Assembly (NCBI GenBank): GCA_964346375.1
Contig: CAYFUL010000020.1
Coordinates: 1-26,189 of the forward strand
Origin: CAYFUL01 sp964346375
Lineage (GTDB): Bacteria > Bacillota > Clostridia > Tissierellales > Peptoniphilaceae
Reading direction: 5' to 3'
Length of the DNA stretch: 26,189 nt
The first letter of the stretch is position 1. The number at the start of each line of letters is the position of its first letter. The notes under the pieces were generated by a model. It was not told the DNA's origin. It ran no database searches and worked only from the letters and a program-made list of their open reading frames with translations. This document shows, in pieces, positions 17,345-24,083 of the stretch. The translations under genes were made by a program, and so were the position numbers.

Positions 17345-17364
17345 ATCACAAAAAAACCTGTGAT
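17345..17364. promoter_or_regulatory. Inverted repeat upstream of opuCA, possible operator
   Basis: ATCACA (17345-17350) and TGTGAT (17359-17364) are perfect reverse complements separated by 8 bases. On the minus strand the element sits just upstream of TATTAT, a -10-like sequence about 30 bases before the opuCA start, so it would be well placed for transcriptional control. No regulator can be named. Confidence 0.4.
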
Positions 17365-17458
17365 TCAAAATTTATGAAGGGATTTAATTTATTGGTTATA
17401 TTTTTTATGAATGAATATTTTATTGACGATATGTATTAAAATTTGCTGGTTGTTTAGC

Positions 17459-17720
17459 GGGAGTCTCGAGGACGTCGCCCCTACCGTGGTTCTACATTGG
17501 ATAAATGGATTTCATATTAGCGGTGGGTTATGTGATGGTATTTTATGTAGTCAATATACATTTGTAATTTTTGGTAGGTTGCGCCGAGCCCTCGCTCGAC
17601 CCGAGGGGAGAGTACATCGGTACAATGGAATATATTTGCAATGAAATTTTTTCAAATTTCAACTTTATAAAACTCCAAGACATTGTAACGGGGTACTCAC
17701 GACAATCCGCCCCTACCGGC
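17459..17720 (+). repeat. GC-rich bipartite repeat, third locus (M1-M2-M1)
   Basis: Modules: M1 (17459-17485), M2 (17573-17607), and a second M1 (17689-17719) that ends 3 bases before the mnmH stop codon. The linker 17508-17566 is nearly identical to the reverse complement of the linker in the 8401-8725 copy. The M1 and M2 hairpin arms here are less perfect (for example TCTCG-agga-CGTCG), suggesting an older, decaying copy. Together with the opuCA upstream region this explains the 17302-17722 interval; no gene is visible. Confidence 0.85.
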
Positions 17721-17722
17721 GG

Positions 17723-18739
17723 TTATGAAGGATAAAAATGGGATAGTATCTCTTTCGCTGCTTTTTCAGAATTTGTATTTTCAACTACTAGGGAATAATT
17801 TCCCTTTATGGAATAATTCATATCGTAGTACTTTACTATAAGGTCCTCTATAATAAATTCATAATTCTTTTCTTCCAATGCCTTTAAATAATTTTCATAC
17901 CTACCTTCTGAAATATACCTTTTTAAATTATTTAATCCCTCTAAAATTTCATCAGTAAAATTACTACTTCCTGTATACTCCTCTAAAATCCTCTTTACTC
18001 TATATTCCATTGGCGAATTTACCAGTACCTGGTCCTTAGAGTAGGTGTATGCGTCGTAGAGCTTTTTGGGTACGATTAGACTTCCAATTCTCGTACTCTC
18101 CGATTCTACAAATACAATTCCATTTGAAAAACTCTCTAGCTTTTCGTAAATTAAACTCTCAAACATCTTCTGGCTTGGTTGTGGCTCCATTCCAACATGG
18201 CCAAGGGAGGATCCCCTGTGATTTGCAAGTCCTTCTAAATCGAGTACTTGTGCAACTTTTTCAAGGCGTTTTAAAATCTCCGTCTTTCCACATCCCGTAT
18301 ATCCCTTTAAATTTACAAAATTAAATCTCTCGTACTCCTCTTCTAAACTTTCAATAATATATCTTCTATAACCCTTGTATCCAAAATTTAACTTATATAC
18401 CTTTTGACCTAAACTCTTTAGTAGGTTAAAAAATACTGTGGACCTATATCCTCCTCTTGAACAAAATAATACAACCTCTCCCTCGTGGGATAGATGAGAG
18501 ATTTTTTTATAGTAGTCATCTAATTTTTTAGACATAAATCCTACCCCAAGTACCTTGGCACGTTCTACATCTCCCTCTACATATACTGTACCTACGATTT
18601 TTCTCTCCTCGTTACTTAGTACAGGCATATTTATACTTCCAGGTATAGTTGCCTCTAAAAACTCCCCTTCGCTACGAAGATCTATAAAAATTGGCTTCTT
18701 AAATTTTTTCGTTTCAATATAATCAATTCCCTTAAACAT
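17723..18739 (-). CDS. mnmH: tRNA 2-selenouridine synthase
   Basis: A 338-residue enzyme (also called SelU/YbbB) that replaces the sulfur of 2-thiouridine at the wobble position of certain tRNAs with selenium, using selenophosphate. It has an N-terminal rhodanese domain (about 5-130) with catalytic C93 in LFCSRGGYRS, then a P-loop domain with GYTGCGKT (146-153) and the family block LANHRGSSLG (171-180). Length is close to the usual 340-370. It lies back to back with selD, which makes its substrate. The start at 18739 has no Shine-Dalgarno sequence; a TATAAT ends 6 bases before the ATG, so the mRNA may be leaderless. Confidence 0.92.
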   Translation of the reverse strand: MFKGIDYIETKKFKKPIFIDLRSEGEFLEATIPGSINMPVLSNEERKIVGTVYVEGDVERAKVLGVGFMSKKLDDYYKKISHLSHEGEVVLFCSRGGYRSTVFFNLLKSLGQKVYKLNFGYKGYRRYIIESLEEEYERFNFVNLKGYTGCGKTEILKRLEKVAQVLDLEGLANHRGSSLGHVGMEPQPSQKMFESLIYEKLESFSNGIVFVESESTRIGSLIVPKKLYDAYTYSKDQVLVNSPMEYRVKRILEEYTGSSNFTDEILEGLNNLKRYISEGRYENYLKALEEKNYEFIIEDLIVKYYDMNYSIKGNYSLVVENTNSEKAAKEILSHFYPS

Positions 18740-18745
18740 AGTACA

Positions 18746-18763
18746 ATTATATCAAATTTGATA
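18746..18763. promoter_or_regulatory. Divergent mnmH/selD control region with 14-bp palindrome
   Basis: On the minus strand an extended -10 (TTGATATAAT) has its TATAAT at 18751-18746, exactly 6 bases before the mnmH ATG. TATCAAATTTGATA at 18750-18763 is a perfect palindrome overlapping this -10 and the TAAAAT (18762-18767) that could serve selD. A regulator bound here could control both directions; this is inference. Confidence 0.55.
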
Positions 18764-18782
18764 AAATGAGTAGAGGTGAATT

Positions 18783-19796
18783 ATGAAATTAGATGTATGC
18801 GGAGGTTGTAACGCAAAAATAGGTCCAGGTGACCTTGGAAAGATTTTAAAAAATATTAGTATTCTAAAACGAGATGATGTACTTGTAGGATTTGAAGGTA
18901 ACGAGGACGCAAGTATTATTAAAATAAATGATGAGGTTGCAATGGTTTTTACCTTGGATTTTTTCCCAACTATGGTAGAGGATCCAAGGAGCTTCGGTCG
19001 AATTGCCGCTGCAAATGCCCTTAGTGATATATACGCTATGGGAGCGGAGCCTGTAAGTGCATTAAATATAGTCTGCTTTCCTGAAGGAGAGGATTTAAAA
19101 ATTCTTGAGGAGATTTTAAAAGGCGGCGCAGAAATTGTAGAGGAAGCCGGGGCAACTTTAAGTGGCGGCCATTCAATTCACGATGGCAAAATTAAATATG
19201 GACTTTCTGCAATTGGAAAGGTTCATCCAGAAAAAATTTATAGAAATAATACTCCAAATTTGGGAGACTACTTAATTTTAACGAAGCCCCTTGGAGTGAG
19301 TTTACTCTGTAATGGATTTTCCGTTGGAGAAATTTCTGAAAAGGACTATCTTGGCGCAGTTAAATCCATGGAGAAGTTAAACAAGTATTCCATGGATATA
19401 CTAAAAAATTATCCCCTATCATCTGTTACAGATGTTACTGGTTTTTCATTAATAGGTCATCTGTTAGAAATGGTAGGAGAAAATTTCACTACCCTAATTG
19501 ATTCCAAGTCTATAAAAATACTACCGGGAGCAAAAAATGCAGCAAGGGAATTTTTATACACAGCGGGAGGACAGCGAAATAGACGTGCCTACGAAAATAG
19601 AGTTAGTATGTTAACTAATGACAAGGCACTAGAGGAAGTTCTATATGACCCACAAACCTCTGGAGGAATTCTCGCTGCAATACCTGGTGAATTTGCAGAG
19701 GAGGCTTTAAAAAAACTTATTGATGACAATATTGAGGCATCCATTATTGGATATATTGGTGCTAGAGAAGATGAAATAGGAGTTGAAATTGTATGA
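18783..19796 (+). CDS. selD: Selenide, water dikinase (selenophosphate synthetase)
   Basis: A 337-residue enzyme that makes selenophosphate from selenide and ATP. The catalytic pair is C9 and K12 in CGGCNAKIG; the codon at position 9 is TGT, so this is the cysteine form, not a selenoprotein. The N-terminus is shorter than in E. coli SelD. Further blocks: nucleotide-binding ANALSDIYAMGAEP (77-90), GGHSIHDGKIKYGLSAIG (the HD metal region), and the C-terminal DPQTSGGIL. RBS AGAGGTGAA precedes the ATG. It overlaps yedF by ATGA and heads a four-gene selenium operon. Its immediate user in the window is MnmH on the other strand. Confidence 0.95.
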   Translation: MKLDVCGGCNAKIGPGDLGKILKNISILKRDDVLVGFEGNEDASIIKINDEVAMVFTLDFFPTMVEDPRSFGRIAAANALSDIYAMGAEPVSALNIVCFPEGEDLKILEEILKGGAEIVEEAGATLSGGHSIHDGKIKYGLSAIGKVHPEKIYRNNTPNLGDYLILTKPLGVSLLCNGFSVGEISEKDYLGAVKSMEKLNKYSMDILKNYPLSSVTDVTGFSLIGHLLEMVGENFTTLIDSKSIKILPGAKNAAREFLYTAGGQRNRRAYENRVSMLTNDKALEEVLYDPQTSGGILAAIPGEFAEEALKKLIDDNIEASIIGYIGAREDEIGVEIV

Positions 19797-20374
19797 AGGA
19801 AATCGACGCAAGAGGTTATGCCTGTCCAAGGCCAGTTATTATGACTAAAAAGGCAATTAATTCAGAAAACCTAGAGGAAGTTTTGGTAAGGGTTGATAAT
19901 TTAACTGCTACTGAAAATCTATCTAAGATGGCGGCGGAACTTTTTTTTGATGTAGAAGTGGAAGAATTTTCAAAGGATGATTTTGCAGTAAAGCTTAAAA
20001 AAAATTCTAGTGGAGAAAATATTTTAGAGGAAAAAAATGACGGGTACATTGTCGTAATTTCTTCAGAGATGATGGGAGTGGGAGATGAGGAATTTTCAAA
20101 GACCCTTCTTGAAAATTTTATCTATGCACTTAGGGAAGATGAAACTCCTCCAAAGTACATTATTTTTTACAACACAGGAGTAAAAGTTGTAGTAGAAAAT
20201 AAAAATGTAGAAGATGATCTACTAAAATTAATTGAAAATGGAGCAGAAATACTATCCTGTGGTCTTTGTTTAGACTACTATAATTTAAAGGAGTCCTTAA
20301 AAATCGGCGGAGTAACTAATATGTACAAGATTTTCTCCCTTATGAAGGACTATAAAGTTGTAAAGCCATGTTAA
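19793..20374 (+). CDS. yedF: Selenium metabolism protein YedF (TusA-DsrE-like fusion)
   Basis: A 193-residue two-domain protein. The N-terminal 70 residues form a TusA/SirA-like domain with the CPxP motif (C11-P-R-P14), a sulfur or selenium carrier cysteine. The C-terminal part (about 80-193) is DsrE/F-like with SSEMMGVGDEEF and a CGLC pair. This architecture is known as the selenium-metabolism YedF family, found next to selD. It overlaps selD by 4 bases and the DUF3343 gene by 7 bases. The likely role is persulfide or selenide transfer; the exact reaction is not established. Confidence 0.9.
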   Translation: MKEIDARGYACPRPVIMTKKAINSENLEEVLVRVDNLTATENLSKMAAELFFDVEVEEFSKDDFAVKLKKNSSGENILEEKNDGYIVVISSEMMGVGDEEFSKTLLENFIYALREDETPPKYIIFYNTGVKVVVENKNVEDDLLKLIENGAEILSCGLCLDYYNLKESLKIGGVTNMYKIFSLMKDYKVVKPC

Positions 20375-20571
20375 TTTTTCGATTCCCTTCTGCAAATATT
20401 GCCATGAAGGCGAAATTTCTGCTAAAGGATATTACTGGCGTAAAATTTATTCCCCTTCCTCCAGAGATAGACTCTGAATGTGGACTGGCATTAAAAATTT
20501 TAGAAGAGGATTGTGGAAAGATTAGAGAAATTTTAGATGGGGAAGGAATTTCTTACAGGGTGGTAGAATGA
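20368..20571 (+). CDS. DUF3343 small protein of the selenium cluster
   Basis: A 67-residue protein with the DUF3343 pattern: a beta-strand and helix (FRFPSANIAMKAKFLLKD), a central loop LPPEIDSECGLALKI with a single cysteine at position 38, and a C-terminal segment ILDGEGISYRVVE. Such proteins are recurrently found between yedF and the class V aminotransferase in selenium-using Firmicutes and may act as a small carrier or putative Se-binding partner; this is association, not proof. It overlaps both neighbours. Confidence 0.87.
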   Translation: MLIFRFPSANIAMKAKFLLKDITGVKFIPLPPEIDSECGLALKILEEDCGKIREILDGEGISYRVVE

Positions 20572-21690
20572 TTTACTTAGACAACGCATCTACAACTGCT
20601 ATAAAGCCAAAAAAAGTAGCCCAAGAGGTTTTTAAGGCAATAGATTCTGGAATAATAGGCAATCCTTCAAGGGGCGCCCATGATTTTTCAACTAATGCCC
20701 TTGAAGAAATTTATAGAACTCGCCTTGCCCTTGGTAACTTTTTTAAAGTGGACCCTTTAAAAATCGTACTTACTTCAAGTGTAACTACTGGATTAAATTT
20801 AGCAATACGTGGACTTTTTAACGACGGACATATTATTACATCTGTTGCAGAGCATAACTCTGTACTTCGTCCACTCTACCAGTTTGAAAGTAGAGGAGGA
20901 AGTCTGTCATTTTTACCAGTAGATGAAAATGGAGTAATAAGTGATACTCCANNNNNNNNNNGATACTGTTGGATTTGTAATTACCCAATGCTCAAATGTA
21001 AGTGGTATCGCCACAGATATGGATACCGTTTACGATTTTTGCCTTCGCCATAATCTTCTACTAATTGTAGACGGAGCCCAAGGGGCAGGAACTACTATTA
21101 CAGAATTTAATAGGAGAAATTATCCCAATATGGTCTATGGATTTACAGGGCATAAATCCCTCTATGGTCCACAGGGAACGGGAGGACTATTATTTATTGG
21201 AGATTTTTTACCGGAGCAGGTATTTACCGGTGGAAGTGGAATAAATTCCTACGAAAAAACTCAGCCAAATTTTTTACCAGATATTTTTGAATATGGTACC
21301 TTAAATGTTCACTCAAATATTGGACTGCGAGCAGGAGTAGAATATTTAGAGGAGTACAAAATGGAAAGGGTCGTAGAAAAATTGTCCTCTCTTAAAAATT
21401 ACTTCCTTGAGGAGGTAAAAAAAATAGAGGGCATAACCCTCTACTTTAAAAATCAATCTTCAGTTCCAATAGTGTCCCTAAATTTATTGGACTATTCCTC
21501 TTCCGCTCTAGCCGAAAAACTTTGGGAGAAGCAAATTGCAACGAGAGCCGGCGCCCACTGCGCTCCCCTACTTCATACTGCCATGGGTACAAAAAATAGG
21601 GGCATGGTTCGATTTTCCTTCTCCACTTTTAATACTTTCGAAGAAATTGAAAGGACAGTAGAAGTTTTAAAAACTATAAGTTCATCATAA
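20568..21690 (+). CDS. Class V aminotransferase, cysteine desulfurase/selenocysteine lyase-like (interrupted by assembly gap)
   Basis: A PLP enzyme of the NifS/CsdB-like group, expected to release sulfur or selenium from cysteine or selenocysteine. The N-terminal part has YLDNASTT and AEHNSV with H96. After a 10-N gap at 20952-20961 the frame resumes at 20962 with ITQCSNVSG. The PLP lysine is in the GHKSLYGPQG block (codon 21154-21156) and the active-site loop cysteine in RAGAHCAP (codon 21559-21561). The gap changes the apparent frame; the real missing length must be a multiple of three, and the family suggests about 9-10 residues. The ORF overlaps DUF3343 by ATGA and ends the selD operon. 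It probably supplies reduced selenium or sulfur to YedF/SelD; no direct proof. Confidence 0.88.
20952..20961. other. Assembly gap (10 N) in the class V aminotransferase
   Basis: Ten Ns between GVISDTP and DTVGFVIT. Both flanks read as one protein only if the missing length is a multiple of three, so the placeholder length is wrong. Confidence 0.97.
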
Positions 21691-22385
21691 TAGGTTCAAT
21701 TAATTTATCAAGGAGGCGATTCGTCTCCTTATTTTTTAAACTCCAACCTACACAGTACATTACCCAAAGGCTAATATTATAAATAAATATTGCAATGGCA
21801 AGGTATAGTGGATATGGTAGCCTTCCAATTAAATCTCCCATAATTGGACTTCTCATTAAGTAGGCATAATTTGCATTGAAAGCTAAATTTGCAATAAAAC
21901 TAATTACCAGAATAATATTTGCAAACTTGTACATAAAACTAATACCATCTCTATTAAAACTATAACCCTCTACGAAAATAAATAGTAGTGAACACCAAAA
22001 GATGGAAATATGAGTAATAAAAAAGCTTACGTACATTACATGGGGAAAACTGTAGGGCTGAAGGTCTGGGAAAATCATTGGTAGTACTCCCCCAATCATA
22101 CCCCAGTAAACTGTAACTGCCTTTAGCCTATCTGAATTAAATAGGATTCCAAAAAAGGAAGTATAGAGGGCAACTCTACAGGTGAAAAGAGGAAGTCCAT
22201 TTGCAAAATCCTTTACTGTCCAGCAAAGTAGAAGTACAAAATGAACTCTGTTGTAAAAACATCACTCCACATAGAAGAACTTTAACTATGCCGTATAGCT
22301 TTTTATTCTCCCTAAGTTCTCTCCTATACTTGTAAATTAATACTGCCCCTAAAATCATAACTACAAGTCCAATAATATGAGCCAT
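21674..22385 (-). pseudogene. Frameshifted TIGR02206/YwaF-type integral membrane protein
   Basis: Two open parts on the minus strand belong together. The first (from 22385) reads MAHIIGLVVMILG... up to LQQSSF; removing one base from the T-run at 22241-22238 joins it to VLLLCWTVKDFANGLPLF... and on into the part 22099-21674 (MIGGVLPMIF...). The combined product of about 236 residues has six or so membrane segments and resembles the YwaF/TIGR02206 family. Upstream of the ATG the family-like FQQFG continues in frame to a stop at 22412-22410, with no start or RBS, so the 5' end may also be damaged. The 3' end overlaps the convergent desulfurase by 17 bases. A base-call error could explain the single shift; otherwise it is a decaying gene. 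Confidence 0.75.
21710..21737 (+). terminator. Terminator of the selD operon
   Basis: AAGGAGGCG (21710-21718), loop ATT, CGTCTCCTT (21722-21730), then ATTTTTT. It lies inside the C-terminal coding part of the convergent membrane-protein pseudogene. Confidence 0.85.
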
Positions 22386-22485
22386 TCCAAACTGCTGAAA
22401 TTTAAAAACTTAGTGTAATTATTGTAAAATCTTATAGATACTATACCCAGTAAATTATTCTACGAAATAATTTTCAAAAAAGTTG

Positions 22486-22514
22486 TTGACATAAAATTTA
22501 GTAGGTGTTAATAT
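22486..22514 (+). promoter_or_regulatory. Sigma-A promoter of the methionine operon
   Basis: Perfect TTGACA (22486-22491), 17-base spacer, TAATAT (22509-22514). Transcription should start near 22521, just before T-box stem I. Confidence 0.88.
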
Positions 22515-22530
22515 GAATCCAACATAAAAC

Positions 22531-22782
22531 AAACTCGTTGAAAAAGAAGAGTACCCTTTTGGAATGATTACAGAGAGCTTCGTTTGGTGAAAGAAGTAGA
22601 ATGAAGATTGGAGAACATGGTCTTTTTAGAGTTTCTGTCGATATTTAGACAGTTACGGGATTGCCCGTTACAGCGATAGAGTATGATAGTACTCGAAGAG
22701 TCTGTTATTGTGAAGTAACGGAGAATTAAGGTGGTAACACGTAAGCTCAGCTTTCGTCCTTTCTAGGACGGAAGCTTTTTTT
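22531..22782 (+). ncRNA. T-box riboswitch, methionine type, with terminator
   Basis: Stem I is closed by AAACTC (22531-22536) with GAGTTT (22629-22634) and AAAAAGA (22541-22547) with TCTTTTT (22621-22627). It contains the AG bulge AGAGAG, GGTGAAAG, the S-turn elements AGTA and GAA, and the specifier codon ATG at 22617-22619. The T-box AAGGTGGTAACACG is at 22728-22741; its TGGT (22732-22735) would pair with an ACCA tRNA end, as in tRNA-Met. The terminator is AGCTTTCGTCC (22749-22759) with GGACGGAAGCT (22766-22776), then T7. Uncharged tRNA-Met should stabilise the antiterminator and permit transcription of metY and the metA fusion. Specificity is supported by codon, discriminator and downstream genes. 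Confidence 0.93.
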
Positions 22783-22800
22783 AATTTTAGGAGGAATAAG

Positions 22801-24072
22801 ATGACAGAGAAGAATAACTTTAGCCTAAATACACTTTGTGTACAAGCAGGATATGAACCAAAAAAAGGTGAACCAAGAGTAGTGCCAATTGTACAGGCGA
22901 CTACTTATAAATATGATAATGCAGATGATGTATCAGATCTATTTGATTTAAAGACATCAGGATTTTTCTATACAAGACTTGCAAACCCAACTGTAGATGC
23001 ATTTGAAAAGAAAATTGCAGCCCTTGAAGGAGGAGTTGGCGCTCTAGCAACTGCAAGTGGACAATCTGCAACAGTAAATGCAATATTAAACATAGCTGAC
23101 GCAGGAGACCATATAGTTGCTTTTAATAACCTATACGGCGGTACATTTAACCTACTTTCATCTACACTAAAAAGACTTGGAATAGAGTGTACTTTTATAC
23201 CAGTAAATGATTTAGAGGGACTTGAAAAGGCAATTAAAGACAATACAAAATTAGTTTACGGAGAGACTATTGGAAACCCTGCAGTAGATGTACTGGATAT
23301 TGAAGGAGCAGCAGAAATTGCCCATAGACATAATATTCCACTAATTGTAGATAACACCTTCGCAACTCCAGTACTATGTAGGCCATTTGACTTTGGAGCA
23401 GATATTGTAGTTCACTCCAGTTCAAAATTCTTAGACGGTCACGGAATTGCCCTAGGTGGTGTAATAGTTGACTCAGGAAAATTTAACTGGACAAAGGAAA
23501 AATTCCCATGTATTACAGAGCCAGACCCATCTTACCACGGACTAAGTTACACAGAAGCCTTTGGACCAGCTGCATATATTACTAGAGCAAGAGTTGTACT
23601 AATTAGGGATTTTGGAAATACCCTTAGCCCACAAAATGCCTTCCTAACATATATTGGAATAGATACACTTGCCCTAAGACTAGAGCGCCATTCAGAAAAT
23701 GCTCTAAAAGTTGCAAAGTATTTAGAGAGTCGCGATGATATAGAATTTGTTCACTATCCATTCTTAGAATCATCTCCATCCTACGAACTAGCGAAGAAGT
23801 ATTTAAAAGGTGGAAGTGGAGTAATTGCCTTTGGAATAAAGGGAGGAGTAAAGGAAGCAAAGGACTGGATAAATAATTTAAAATTAGCAAGTCTAGTAGT
23901 ACACGTAGCCGACGTAAGAACTCATGCCCTACACCCAGCAAGTATGACCCATAAACAATTAAGTGAAGAAGAGTTATTAAAACAAGGGGTAAAACCAAAT
24001 CTAATAAGATTATCAGTAGGAATAGAAGACGTAGATGATATCATAAGTGATTTAGAACAAGCTTTTAATTAG
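22801..24072 (+). CDS. metY: O-acetylhomoserine sulfhydrylase (aminocarboxypropyltransferase)
   Basis: A 423-residue PLP enzyme of the Cys/Met metabolism family that makes homocysteine from O-acetylhomoserine and sulfide. PLP-binding lysine is K209 in HSSSKFLDGHG; the phosphate-binding and substrate loops include YTRLANPT (57-64) and ASGQSA (85-90). The length (about 425) and a long insert between residues 225 and 270 fit MetY rather than MetB/MetC (about 380-400). RBS GGAGGAATA precedes the ATG. It is first in a T-box-controlled operon, 11 bases before the metA fusion gene, which should supply its substrate. Identity is firm. Confidence 0.95.
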   Translation: MTEKNNFSLNTLCVQAGYEPKKGEPRVVPIVQATTYKYDNADDVSDLFDLKTSGFFYTRLANPTVDAFEKKIAALEGGVGALATASGQSATVNAILNIADAGDHIVAFNNLYGGTFNLLSSTLKRLGIECTFIPVNDLEGLEKAIKDNTKLVYGETIGNPAVDVLDIEGAAEIAHRHNIPLIVDNTFATPVLCRPFDFGADIVVHSSSKFLDGHGIALGGVIVDSGKFNWTKEKFPCITEPDPSYHGLSYTEAFGPAAYITRARVVLIRDFGNTLSPQNAFLTYIGIDTLALRLERHSENALKVAKYLESRDDIEFVHYPFLESSPSYELAKKYLKGGSGVIAFGIKGGVKEAKDWINNLKLASLVVHVADVRTHALHPASMTHKQLSEEELLKQGVKPNLIRLSVGIEDVDDIISDLEQAFN

Positions 24073-24083
24073 GAGGAAATGTA

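Noticed and set aside
17301..17349. Longer opuCA start at 17349
   Set aside because: It would place the start upstream of the promoter-like sequence and the AAAGGAG RBS, adding 16 residues not seen in the family.
18783..18818. SelD as a selenoprotein
   Set aside because: The active-site codon is TGT (Cys), not TGA.
22531..22782. SAM (S-box) riboswitch before metY
   Set aside because: The T-box sequence, AG bulge, specifier loop and antiterminator all match a T-box, and no S-box core was seen.
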